DNA of 43,316 nucleotides. Origin: Saccoglossus kowalevskii. Its lineage: Eukaryota > Hemichordata > Enteropneusta > Harrimaniidae. Of this stretch, positions 1 through 12,100 are shown piece by piece. How positions within the stretch are numbered: the first letter of the stretch is position 1; each line of letters opens with the position of its first letter. Under the pieces are notes generated by a model. It had not been told where the DNA came from. It worked only from the letters and a program-made list of their open reading frames with translations, and did not search any database. The translations under genes were made by a program, and so were the position numbers. The DNA is taken from contig NW_003123905.1 of NCBI RefSeq assembly GCF_000003605.2, positions 419,731-463,046 of the forward strand, read 5' to 3'.

Positions 1-300
1 ATATTCGCTGGATTTTATTTTCACTGAATCATTCCTTCAGCGAAAATAGCGAAAATTTATTTGAAGCGAAAATAAAGTACTGTAAAATAAATGTAAAATT
101 TTCACTGGGTTTAAACTTCACTGATTTAGCATTTCAGGCATATTTAGTGGGTTTTAAATTCACAGTTTTATCATTTAGATAATATGTTCTATGCTAAATT
201 TTACATATTCACTGGGTTTTAATTTAGCACATTTTCCAGTCAGCGAAAAAAGCGAAATTAAAACCCAGTGAATAATTATCCCCTTTACAGTATTCTACAG
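1..300 (+). mobile_element. Family A miniature element, right part, with nested family B
   Basis: Positions 1-79 and 291-300 are the right end of a family-A copy (CAGCGAAAATAGCG ... AAAGTATTCTACAG, then TA at 301-302). It is split by the family-B copy at 80-290. The left part is outside the window. Confidence 0.85.
80..290 (-). mobile_element. Family B miniature inverted-repeat element (nested)
   Basis: Runs from CTGTAAAATAAATG to CCCTTTACAG, flanked by TA at 78-79 and 291-292 (a TA target duplication). Internal sequence contains repeated CACTGGGTTT and AAACCCAGTG arms. It is non-coding and presumably mobilised in trans by a Tc1/mariner-like transposase (inference). Confidence 0.88.
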
Positions 301-392
301 TATACGGTACTAAAACACCACACAAACTGACAGAATTGGATATTTTTACGGAACGGTTCCCTGTACAAGTCAATATGAATTACAGTACTTAC

Positions 393-572
393 TTGTTTAT
401 TCATGGTCTGCATGGCTTTAGTAACGCCTTTCATAGCCTTCGCCATTTCATTATTCGACCTTAATGTCTGTACTTTGAGAGACACTGCCTGTATATTGGC
501 TCTCATCATGATAAACTTTTTAACATATCTTCTCGTCCTCACCAAATCTTTCGCCATTATTTTAACAGCGTC
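393..572 (-). CDS. CHMP2A: CHMP2A coding exon 2
   Basis: Encodes residues 59-118, DAVKIMAKDL through TMNKQ. On the minus strand it has acceptor CCATAG|GAC and consensus donor CAA|GTAAGT. The next exon would lie to the left of the window. Confidence 0.95.
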
Positions 573-2233
573 CTATGGAATAAACATTAAATTGTTGACT
601 TGTGCATGGAGAAAGTTGAACTAATTTTTACCATTTTGTTCAGTTTTGGGTTTCATACAACAAAGTGGTTGGATTGGGAATAATTATAATAAGAAGGTTA
701 TTATATGAGGATAGTATAAAGTATGCACTCAGACAGTACAGCATTGCAACAACATTGCTGATACTCAAATGCTCAACTGTCTTTGTGTATAGGCCCTGCC
801 TTTTGAAAATGGACTGTGATTAAAATCACTTCAAAATGGTATGGATTGATAATTAGCATTGTTGGGTCTTGATTTGGACAAGTGATAGATGAGTGGACTT
901 ACTGTGGTATCCTCATACAATGTAATAACCCCCATATTATATTAATTTAGGTAAGTCCAGGTAAAAAAAAAAACTGTTTCTGCCTTGAAATTTCAAAATC
1001 ATTCAAGAAGGCATTTTATTTTTCTAGAAGATATGGTGGATGCAACTGCCGAATACAAATCAAACAATGAAATAAGAGGCACTGTGAATTGCACTCAACT
1101 TATCACGATGACACTTACAAATATTGTATTTTTACCTAAAAAAATGTCCTGAGCGCTTTAGTTCTGTTGGCTAGTGGGCAGAAATTAGAATTTTCTTTCC
1201 CTGCCTAACTGTCTCAACCAGGATAATCAGATGGGTGCACAAAATTTAAAACATGTGTTACTGTTTTGGACTTGCATGCATGGCACAGTCCTCGTTAATT
1301 ATCAAATTTAAGATATACATTTTTGTTTATGGTAGTTGAAACATAAACATGTCTGAGATCCAGAAGCTGATGCTTGATTATGATGAATTTTTAATATTGA
1401 AATGGTTGACATTCAGTCATTTTGTATCTGATCATCAAACAAGTACTTGTCCATATTGAGAGGTATTGCTTTGAAACAGCAATAATTAAAACAAAATGGC
1501 CACCAGTCGGCCATTTTGAATACATCTGCATACAATGTATCTATAACATAATGTAGTATAATGAATATATAAAAATTGAACATAATTGGTCAAAGTAAAT
1601 GTATGTCAGAAATATGGATCTAGAACCTCATTCATTAAAACAAAATGGCCACCAGTCGGCCATTTTGAAACCGATCTGAAAAAATAAATGACGTACATCA
1701 AGGTCCCATAATGTCCAATGTCCCAACAAAATCCATCTGTAAACAGCCGAGATCCGGTTCCAGAATGCCAGAAATGCTTGATTTCAGTACATCTTGAATC
1801 AGCCATCTTGAATCAGATCGTGAAACAAATTGATGTGCATATGTATGATATTATAATTGGTCCAGGCATGTCGAAGATATAGGTCCGGACGGACACACAG
1901 ACACCGCACAGAGGTTATTAGGGACGAATAAAGAGAGAATGATGAGCTTTAGCTGCTCTGACATCACTAACTGTATTACATGACGATGTATAAGTTTGTG
2001 GCTCAAAAAATGTGTGAAATAGTAAAAAACACAAACCGACTAAAACAACAAATTCTCACCATCTCTCCCTGTTTCGCCATCTTTTTAATATCAGCGATAA
2101 TTTTCTTTTCTTGCTGTTCCATCTTTCCCCTCTCCCTGTCAAGATCTCTCATTGCTCGATTCAGTGCCCTCTGGTTTTGCTTCAGGATCTGTTCCGGAGT
2201 CTTCCTACTCCCGAATAACCACTCCAACGGCAT
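393..2233 (-). CDS. CHMP2A: CHMP2A/Vps2-like ESCRT-III subunit, N-terminal part (gene continues off the left edge)
   Basis: This is a charged multivesicular body protein of the Vps2/CHMP2A type. Such proteins polymerise with CHMP3 and CHMP4 on endosomal and plasma membranes and are disassembled by VPS4 during membrane scission. Two coding exons are visible: 2060-2233 (58 codons) and 393-572 (60 codons), joined in phase 0 to give residues 1-118. The N-terminus begins MPLEWLFGSRKTPEQ, followed by the basic helix NQRALNRAMRDLDRER and then KKIIADIKKMAKQG. Exon 2 continues DAVKIMAKDLVRTRR and ends MKGVTKAMQTMNKQ. These match the helix 1-2 hairpin of CHMP2A rather than CHMP2B, which lacks the LVRTRR pattern. 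The acidic C-terminal half with the VPS4-binding MIM motif must lie beyond position 1. Start choice: first ATG of the exon, matching the family's N-terminus. It is divergently arranged with the gene starting at 3095. Confidence 0.95.
696..930. repeat. Family G hairpin repeat, copy 1
   Basis: Outer ends GGTTATTATATGAGGATAG and GTGGTATCCTCATACAATG ... TAATAACC are inverted. Related copies are at 16682-16920 and 32025-32272. Confidence 0.6.
1440..1910. repeat. Family F repeat with duplicated short palindrome
   Basis: The palindrome CAAAATGGCC-ACCAGTC-GGCCATTTTG occurs at 1492-1518 and identically at 1641-1667, with perfect 10-bp arms. It is followed by a GTCCGGACGGACACACAGAC stretch near 1883. 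Confidence 0.6.
2060..2233 (-). CDS. CHMP2A: CHMP2A coding exon 1
   Basis: Encodes residues 1-58, MPLEW through AKQGEM. The donor, read on the minus strand, is ATG|GTGAGA, and the exon ends at a complete codon. Confidence 0.95.
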
Positions 2234-3094
2234 CTTATATTTTTAGATATTTGTTAATCTGAAATACTGGCAAAGAAATGGGGTATAAATAATTAGTCTT
2301 CGTACAACGTAAGTCAAAGTAACATTGCCAGGGTTGGGTAGCGAAGGGTGTGACTCACTGTCAGCAGTCTGTACTTAAGTTTTCTGTTTTAGTGCAACAA
2401 ATAATTAACAATAAACGATATTTTGCTTTCATGTATTTGACTGGATAAATTATTTTCGTAATAATTAAAAAAAATTTAAAAATGACAAATCAGCTGTGAT
2501 CGAATATCACTCGATGACTTCCTGAATCCTTGGTGTTGTTGTCATTATCGATTATTTTGAGCTGCCAGCTCGGCTCTTGCTCGGGTGAATTTTAATCACA
2601 ACGTACCTATATCTGGCCAGATGATCCCCCAATTCACTAACGGTGTCCAAAAGCTGTACAGTAATATGATGGGTTTGATAAGCTCAAGAAATAACACGAC
2701 CAGAAACGAAGATACCAATGTTTATGCTATCGAACGTCGGTGACGTCATGGTCATGAGCCTGTTCGTGTTTTCTTTACTCGTGAAACAAATAAAATTAAA
2801 AAAAAAAAGATTGGCGTGACACGTCTCTGTTAAAAAAAGTAGATAATTACAGCTTAATATTTATTTTCCTGTTTGTAATACATTCCTTAAAGTCAATGGC
2901 AGAGACGAAATTTAACACAGGCCCAGGGTTTGGCCTTTGGTTTCCCAATGACTTTTGACCCTAAAAGTGCGCCCTCAACGGTAAAATCGAGCAAAATCCT
3001 TAGCAACTGGGTCGTTTCCCAGATGTGCTTTTCCGTCCATCTTTTTATCTTTTAGGGCCTTTTATTTTAAACCTTTAAGTTGTAGAATTTTGCC
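2234..3094. promoter_or_regulatory. Divergent promoter region between CHMP2A and the 903-aa gene
   Basis: These 861 bp separate two start codons pointing away from each other. They hold a perfect cAMP-response-element palindrome TGACGTCA at 2741-2748, but no obvious TATA box near either start and no transposon. No ORF is supported. A shared bidirectional promoter is inferred from the geometry plus the CRE. Confidence 0.5.
2741..2748. promoter_or_regulatory. CRE palindrome TGACGTCA
   Basis: Exact 8-bp match to the CREB/ATF consensus. It lies roughly 500 bp upstream of the CHMP2A start codon and 350 bp upstream of the other gene's start codon. Confidence 0.55.
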
Positions 3095-3131
3095 ATGTCA
3101 TCTAGACAAAGCGGTGGATCAACCTTGTCGG
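3095..3131 (+). CDS. Exon 1 of the 903-aa gene
   Basis: ATG TCA TCT ... encodes MSSRQSGGSTLS plus one base. The donor is G|GTAAGA (phase 1). The split codon G+GA gives Gly and opens the frame of exon 2. An upstream in-frame stop at 3083-3085 makes this the first usable ATG in the frame. Confidence 0.8.
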
Positions 3132-6100
3132 GTAAGACTGTTTTTACCATTTGGTTATTGTAAGAGAGAAGCTGCATTCTCCGCTAAAGGGGTCACAAAC
3201 AAGCATGTAAACAAACATGGCGGCCTCCATTGCGGAAAACTTACGATTGGGGACGGAACTCAAATATATCCATAAAATACATTATTTGTTCACGTTAAAA
3301 ATATTCAAATAAGTTGATTCTCTGCCATCAGTTGTAGAAACCCATAAACCACAGACAAAATAATGTGTATTACAAATGTTATAAAAACAAATTAAATTTC
3401 ATAATTTGGTTTTCCTTATTTTATAGTTGAATGTCAAAAAAAAAAAAAAAAAAGAACGTGGGACCTACTGTATAAGATGTTGAAATAGCTACATGTCATT
3501 TTAGCGAATTTGACTTGATGCCAGAATTAATAGTATCTTAATGTAGCTAAAATGTCAACAATTTCATTGTGAGAATATACATCATTTTAAATTAGTGACA
3601 TCTTGAATTAGCACAATTGTGGATTAGCTAACATAATATGTTTTACAGTATGTAATATGGGGAAAATTGAAGATGAATGTGAGAAAGTCATTTGTTGATA
3701 TGATCAAGCACATCACTAATTTTAAACGGGAACTGCTCAATCCCTGGGATTGCACCAAGTGCTCATGGTAATTTCAATTAATTCCGCCTCCATTCACTAA
3801 GTAAATTAATGCTTTTTTCTCTTCCCCTTCTGTCCCATTAATTCCCGAAAACTGGTGTAAACTTCCTTTGAAATGTATATGAAGATGCTTATTTGAATAC
3901 AACAGTTTTTATAAACAAAGGAATTACAAACAGGGCAGACTGCTTTGTTACCAGTAAATAAACACATTACACCTCAAGGGTATGAAAAATATTAGTCATC
4001 TCATTATGCCAACAAAATATGCAAACTTGTATTTTAAACACACAGAATCACCCCTGACGCAAAAATACATTTTGAGCAATAATTAAGTATTTTTACAGTA
4101 CTGTAAAATACTTTATTTTAGCTGGAATTAATTTTCTCTGAAAAGACTTTTTGGGTGTTTTGTATGGAATTGTTTTCACTGTTTTTTGACGAGTTGAATG
4201 TAAAATATGGGAAACAACGTATATTCGCTGGATTTTATTTTCACTGAATCATTCCTTCAGCGAAAATAGCAAAAATTAATTCAAAGTGAAAATAAAGTAT
4301 TTTACATTACATCACTCCTGCTTACACTCTAGGATCCAGCAATAGACAGCCTAATAACAGAGAAGAAGATGAAGCTGTGGGACCTGGTGGCAGTGGTATG
4401 GAGAGTGATGATGAGGTAAAAATTCACTTATTTCTGCAATATTAGCCACTTTACATATTTAATTGACATACAAGGCAGAAATTTACTTGTTGATTTACTT
4501 ATTTGGACATGGTTTATTAATGCTCAGTGAAATTATTGAAACGTATACTGTGGAATACTTTATTTTCGCTGGAATTAATTTTCGCTGAAAAGGCTTTTTG
4601 GGCGTTTTGTATGGAACTTATTTTCACTGATTTTTGATGAATTTAATGCGAAATATAGGAAAAAAAGTATATTCGCTGGATTTTATTTTCACAGAATCAT
4701 CCATTCAGCGAAAATAGCGAAAATAAATTCCAAGCGAAAATAAAGTATTCTACAGTATATCGTTTATCATGCTACATTCGATTTATGCATGCATTGATTG
4801 CTGATACATGCAATTAAAAAAAAAATTCTCTTGATGAGCCTATTATCCTCAGACATGAATGGACTGATTGTATTACATGTTCACATGCATTGCTATTGTG
4901 ATTCCAGATGCCTGACTTGTGGCCATTTTTATAGAAAATGCACCAAATCAGCCAATTCAATGAGAAATTCAATAAATGTGCCTTAGAATAAAAAGAAGAA
5001 TTTCTAGAAATTTTGAACAATGCTAGGAAAATTGTTAGGGCAATTGTTGCAATTGCCCTCAATGCCTGGATGAAATTCAAAACCTGTCATAAAATTTCCT
5101 GCCACAATCTGAGTTAAATCTGAAGTAGATACATGTAAGAGTAGCTTTGGTTGTTTCTATTACACAGCCTCCAATGTACATTACTCTTAATCATGAGATA
5201 CAATTCATGTTTAGTATGATTAGCAGCCAATCAGAGCATGTGTTACAGACATTCTCTGGTAGATGTGCCAGCCAATCAGAGCATGTGTTACAGACATTCT
5301 CTGGTCGATGTGCCAGCCAATCAGAGCATGTGTTACAGACATTCTCTGGTAGATGTGCTCCAATTAATTGACATTCAGAAAGCTGCCTAAATTCATAGTC
5401 ATGTAGTCAGATGAAGTTACCGATAGATGTTGCTGGGTATATTACATGTATACTCCTGGCTGTACATATACATGTATATTCAAAGAGAATTGAGCTTCAG
5501 ACCTTGCTTTTTAAAACTGGCTGGAGAGCAAAAAATAGCTCTCCTGAAAAGTACTGAGGTACTGAGACGATTTATGCTTCCATTTAATTGTGTTGAAAAA
5601 TAATTTTCCATTCAAAATTTGGCGTGGCTTTAAAAGAAATGTCTGGTCCTTCTGCTTACTTCCGGTTTTAATCAGATTGATCAATCCTGTACAAACTGAC
5701 AGGGACTATACCATCTTGTTTAGCATGATGATATTTGTGTTTTCAGTATGACAGTGAGGAAGAGATGATCAAGCAACTTCAGATTGAAGAACAAAATAAA
5801 TTTGAAATGCTTTGCGATGGTGTCCTTAACAGCATATCATTGGTTAACAACTCCATGGTAGAGGTAACATTATTTCAATTTTCTTTCTTTCTTTATATAA
5901 AGAATTATCATTCTTTATTGATATTGAATCTCAATTCAACTGCAATTTATTTCATACATTGAATATAATGGTAAGCATATTAATTAAAGTGAGGAGTTGT
6001 CACCTATGCAGACATATCTTGTTTTTTAACAAACAAGTGTCTACCCAAAGCCTTTGCATTTAAAGAGTGCATTGTTATCTCAGGTTTCAATTCCCGCGAG

Positions 6101-9100
6101 TGCACAGGTGACATCCCCTTTGATTTAATATTCAACTTTTTAAATTATTTAACCTACATAAAATGGATCTCAGACGTACATGCATGCTTTTAATTCAAAC
6201 CTTCTAAATGTTGACCTTTTCATTCACCAATCTAGAATAATTCATGGATTGATGTTAGTTATGACAATTTGTGACAAAAGTGACATAGTTTGTTGTAACC
6301 AAATCTCTATATATGTATAATTCTGGCAAATAAACTAGTGTAATAGTTAGTTAGTCCAGATACATACATGTACAACGTAGGTCATCATTTTGATGCATGT
6401 CTTTTTATTTATGAATCTGATTCAAAGTGGCTGACAAGCGGCCATTTGTCACGAATGCTATTCCAGAGCCATATCTCTGTATATATACCATAATGCAATA
6501 ACCCTTAAGCACTGACTTGTAGCCATTCTAAAAATGCACCAAAATTATCTCTAAACCATTTTCATTATTCTTAAACTGAGATGGATTAGTATATGCTTCA
6601 TAGTTGCTTATTAAGTATTTGTTTTAATTTTTGTTGTTGTTACATCTATGTAGTTCCTTGATGTAAAAGATGAGTTATTAAAGCATGCTTTGCCACCTGC
6701 ATTGTTGGCGAAACTAACCATAGTGGCTGGAAAAATATATAGAAGGTATGTCACTTGATGGATGTCATAGAATCATAAATACATCTATTTGTTATTATGC
6801 TTTACTGTAAAGGGGTTAATTATTCACTGGGTTTTAATTTAGCTTATTTCGCTGACTGGGAAATGCGCTAAATTAAAACCCAGTGAATATGTAAAATTTA
6901 GCATAGAACACATTATCTAAATGACAAAACCTGTGAATTTAAAATCCACTGAATATGCCTGAAATGGTAAATCAGCGAAATTTAAACCCAGTGAAAATTA
7001 GTCATTTTACAGTATTTTGTCTCAGTTTCTCACAGGCTTTTCAAGCTTAACGATTTAACCATGCTCGATTATCGAAATTTCTTGCTTGAGCTTTCTCAAA
7101 AATTATTTTTGACATTAAATTTAATCTTTTAATATTTCCAGTGTCATAGTTGAAAATAAAAGCATGATAATACAAACAAAGCACTTTGCATGAATGATGT
7201 ATCAACTGCTGACATATTTTTCATTTTTAAGATTGGTGGTGTCATCTGTGTGTTTTCAGCATAAAATGATATGCATGTTCCAGGGCCACTGCATTCTACG
7301 AAATGCACCAGTTAGGTTTGGGGAAATAAAACAGACAATATCATCATGAATAAAACTCCTAGTGTATACTACCGAGGCAATGATACAATAACAAAAATGA
7401 ATGCAGTGGCAAATTGGAATTGAAGTTGATTCTACACTTAGCTGTGACTTGATGTGATTTGTACACAGCACAACAGATTTAAACACTCCTGTGTCAGAAA
7501 TGGTGCGATTAGTGAAAGTATACTCCGTACCATGGGAAGAGAAGAGTGCCGCTTTGAAGAAGTTACATTCAGATTATGAAAGTAAACACAAACAGTTGAA
7601 TATTGCTGTGAGACGTCTTCAGCTCATTGATACACATGTGAGTACATTGTAACAATATGTGTAATATCAGAGGTACATTACTTGCGGTTTGCAACTACGT
7701 TGACATGATACCAAGATCCTGTTACAATCTCGCGCTCGCATAAGCGTTCCAACACAGAAAAATGCAAATGCGCATGCCCGAGGTAACTAGGATACTGGGA
7801 TGTCCAGGTGGATCAAAATAGCTGCTTACGATATGACGGATTACGATAACTATATTTTCTGTATATTTTCGATGTATTACATTTTTTTACTATGAATGTG
7901 GTAATAAGTGTTTTATTGTTTTATTACAAACTGCCTATGTCATGTCAGAAAGTCGTAGCCTCAGTCTCGCTATCTACGAGAAGAGACTTGAATGGGATCC
8001 TGACATTATGTCACCATACAGTACTATGTGCGTTGCAAACCCCAAGTAATGTACCTCTGATAATATTTATATATTTTCAGAAATCCTGTGAAATCTTATA
8101 CACACTGTGTAATTATTAATCTTGGTCACTGAGTCATATGAATCGATCTATAAAATCATCATTTTAATCCTTTGAGCATCAAAGTCAATTTCACCATACA
8201 CAAAATAGTTTCATTTATTAGTCAGCTCTTTTTCACATGAAACGTTTCAAAAATTTCCAAATTTTTTATCAAAAAATAAGAGCAATGTCATATTTTGTCT
8301 GCTTGGTCCAAAATTAAGATTTGAATTCAGTGAAAATTACAGAAAAATGTGTGCAAATTCACGTGCCCAAATACAAGTGGGAAAACAATTTGGCATGCAC
8401 GCAAAGGGTTGAATGCCATGGGAAGCATACAGTTCAGTGAACTGCTCATACAACAGTTGTTCATTTCTGTTTTGTTTCTAGTCCAAGAGAATGGAACGTG
8501 AGAAGAGAATTATGAACTGGGAGAAACTATTTGCCAAACTAACAAGCTCTAGAGGTCACGGAAGACGATGGAAATTTTTGATACAGACTTTTAGAGAAAA
8601 ATCCAAAATGGGGTAAATATCGGTACCGGTACTACTTTTACCAGGACATGTATACCGTACATGTGAATAAAACCTACCAGTGTGGAAATAAAAAATATGA
8701 GGAATAGTAAAAATAGATTATTTGGGGTACAACCCTTCAAAGCTGGTTGGTTTTATTCATATTTTACTTTGTAGCACCTTAGTAGTCCTTTTTTTATTTA
8801 AGTTTGGTGTCTATACCTGCCCCTCTAAAGCTTTCTTAGAAACTATGTTTAACAAATTTTTACAACTTGATTAGCTGTTTATTGCGAGATCTTGTGTAAT
8901 CCTAAACGAGCACAGCCCAAATATTTGACGCAAAAATCAAACAATTCAGTTAGTATAAATGCTGAACTTTCAGAGTGGAATATGACATTAAGATACCCGT
9001 AATTCATCAAAGTGTGTATAGCATTATTCCTACACAATGTCATTATTCCTACACAATGTTTTGACATCAACACTATGACTTTTGTTTGTCCTGTTTTTAC

Positions 9101-12100
9101 GTTTGGTTTCACACACAACACAGGATTCTGCAGTGAACAGAAAATGGATGATTAACACAGTGACGTGAACCTAAAATACTACTTTATAATTTATCCTCTT
9201 AAGATTGGAGTATTTACAACAGTATATTGATAATATGGATAAAGAAGAAGAAGAAAAAAGTGATCACGAAACGGAAGAAGACAAGAAGGAAGTACAAAGT
9301 ATGATAACTCAGTCAACGTCTGAAGATTTTAAAATTAGCTCAGTAAGTTGTCATGATGCATTAAATGAAATTTTAAAAGTTTTCACTATCATGCATCAAA
9401 TCAAATTTTAAAAGTTGTCATCATAATAAATCATAACTATGTATTTATGTTAACAGGAATTCCTATAGAAATTGTTCCAAAAATATACATTTTTGTATTT
9501 TTACAGTCAATTTTTTTGTACTGGGCAAACAAAAAATGACATTTGTCCAAACCAATAATTATGTGATACTTTTCAAACAAAATGATAACCTCTACCGGGG
9601 TAATTTTTAGCTGTGTCATAATTTTTCCATTAGTTACAATGTGCCATAATTTTGAAATTGTTTTTAATTTTAGGATGAACTTGATTTAAGCAGTGATTCT
9701 GACATGTCAGATACCCCAAAGCCAACCAAAGGTGTACAGGATGACACCGATGACGAAAGTTTTGATGATGAAGATGAGAGTTCATCTCCAAATAAGGTAA
9801 TAATAGATTCACAAAGAAACCTTTTATCAATTTTATTTTAAAATTGTCATTGGTTATGTAACAAAAATGTATTTTCTAGCTCAAATTGCATATTAAAAAC
9901 AACATTTCTAAATTCCGAAGACTGTTTTTAACAATTTTACAATATACTGTGATGAACAGTGAAAACCAGGAAGAAGAGCCTTATCAGCCAATGAGCTAGT
10001 CATGTTAATGAGTACTGTATATGCACTCATTGGCTGTTCTGCCTAGCCTCCCTCTGTAGTGTTCTATTAACACTATTTGACAATGACTTACCTTAGTAGT
10101 TCTCGAACGCAAACGACCGCTGAGAGCGAGAGAGTCACAAGACTTCTGTTGCCCCTCAAATAGTGTTCCACTCCCCCTTGTCATTATGATAGCTGTTTTA
10201 ACCTTTTCACCGCCAGACTTACTTGCCCAATTTGTCTGTACTTTTTTCTTATATTCTTCAATATTTCTGTAAATTAACCCCAATTTTGAAGCCAACAGAC
10301 AAAATTTTAGTCAATTTTCAGTTTTTACTCAAAAAATGTGGCTATTTTTGTCTCAATCTTCTGAAGGAATCTGCAGACTATAAACCTGCCTACCGGTAGA
10401 TGTATTTTGTAAATTTTTGATGAAAAGAGAGAACTGAACAATATTTGAGAGGAAAACACAAATCTTGTATCTTGCCTTTCAACCAGATCTCAGGTCATTC
10501 GCATCTAAGGTCTATTGCCATAGCAACCATTGTGCAAACATTGATCAGCGTTTGGTTTTCTATCTTTTATAGAAAGTGACTTTTCAAGAGAAAGGAAAGG
10601 GAGATGCAAACGGTGACGGTGAACATATTTATTTGCCTGCACCGAAACCCCCGACAGACGATAAGTGTATCTGGACACATGAACCAGAGTATGAGAAATA
10701 TTTAAACATCCGGGTCTACAAACCATTGGGATTGGACCATCAACAGTTGAGATGTATGGTTTCTTTTGATAAAGTTATGAAAAAGACAGATGCATTTGAA
10801 GACCCTCAGACTGATGTTCTAGGTATGCCCCTCTCTAACTCTATCTTGTCGAAAAAATCATAGCACATTTAATCTTTTGTACTTTAATTCAATAAAAGTA
10901 CGCCCTTTATGGCAAAAATGTGCATTTCCTATATACTGGGTGAATGGCAAAACTATATTAAGGTCTCTGACGAAAGAACTGCAATTTTCTATTCAAATCC
11001 GTGAATAAAAACAGTTGTCAAGTTTATTAGAAGTTACAATGAAATGATAACATATAACTGTGAGAGCTCTGTCATAAAAAAAATGATGAGGCAGAGAACA
11101 AATGGTGATAATGACCTGAATGTTATTTATTTTATCATATTAAACATTATTCATAATATACCGTACTTCCCTGAGTATAAGCCCCTCCCTGAGTATAAGC
11201 CCACCCCTCTGTTTTTAGACATTTAACAAGTTGAGGGCATCCCCGAGTATAGGCCCAGGGTGTTTTTACCGGCCGTCGACGACGGAACATAGTTCACACA
11301 TTTTCTATTCTGCTATTTACTCGGGATGAACCCCGATGTTGCAATACTGAAATAATCCATATTTCTTTTGAGTAGTAGTTTTCCAAACGGCAAAAATGTG
11401 ATCGTTAAATCGTGAAACCTGGTCATTGAACATCGTTTTATTTTTCCGAATAATCGTGTCCATGATTGAGTCTATCGTGAATGGGGTGTGAACGAGCAAA
11501 CTATTCTTCGACATGACTTGTTGGCGACCGTGACAAGTTTAAATACTTCCTCCACCCTCAGTTTACCTTTGGAAAGATGCAAATCACCAGCTTTTAGGGA
11601 AAAAATCACCGTTTTTTGTCGAAATCAGATCGCATTTTAACATCGCGGTAATTCACTTCCGCATTGCGTTGAAAAAATTACTTCGTCAATAATCGGGAAA
11701 CTTCGTCTGTACGACACACCATTTCGATTGGTTAACGAAAGACGTGACCTGTTAGGTCAAAGGAAGTTGTTCAGGTCAAACCATGATGAAAAACAGCATG
11801 GCGGAAATTTTACCGTTTTCCCACAGACCCTACCCATTTTTGCACTGTAAATTCAGACGGTTGGTAAACCGTATTGTAATAAAATGTGTGTATTTTTATG
11901 AACATGCTTATTTTTCATTGTAAAAAGTGTCGTTGAAATCAATGACGACTTGTTTCGCATTTTTTTTTCTCAAAAATACGTAATATTTCCCCTGAAACCA
12001 GCGCTGTAAACAAAAAATGTAATATGGATAATTTGTTGAGGTTGGGAAGATACAGTAGTTACAATTTTAAACCCACCAATAAATTATATTTTTTGAGGTG

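Larger units (their letters stand above)
573..2059. other. CHMP2A intron 1
   Basis: Non-coding. It holds a family-G hairpin repeat at 696-930 and a family-F repeat with two identical short palindromes at 1492-1518 and 1641-1667. No exon is supported. Confidence 0.8.
3132..4332 (+). other. Intron 1 of the 903-aa gene
   Basis: Holds a YY1-like ATGGCGGCC motif near 3217, a 17-base A run near 3437, a family-C element (3468-3648) and a family-A element (4101-4307). Confidence 0.75.

Noticed and set aside
3217-3315. Alternative first coding exon starting MAASIAENLRLG
   Set aside because: Good start context, but no donor gives the phase 1 needed for exon 2. The 3095 exon fits exactly.
5147-5371. 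Protein with triplicated SQSEHVLQTFSGRCA repeat
   Set aside because: The frame stays open only because the DNA unit is 45 bp. It has no splice context and lies in intron 2.
10005-10295. 96-codon open frame, minus strand
   Set aside because: Looks mildly protein-like but has no recognised family and lies in intron 8 of the plus-strand gene. It could be a repeat relic; not enough to call.
11317-11514. Transposase remnant inside the 1-kb element
   Set aside because: The 65-codon minus-strand frame shows no recognisable transposase motif.
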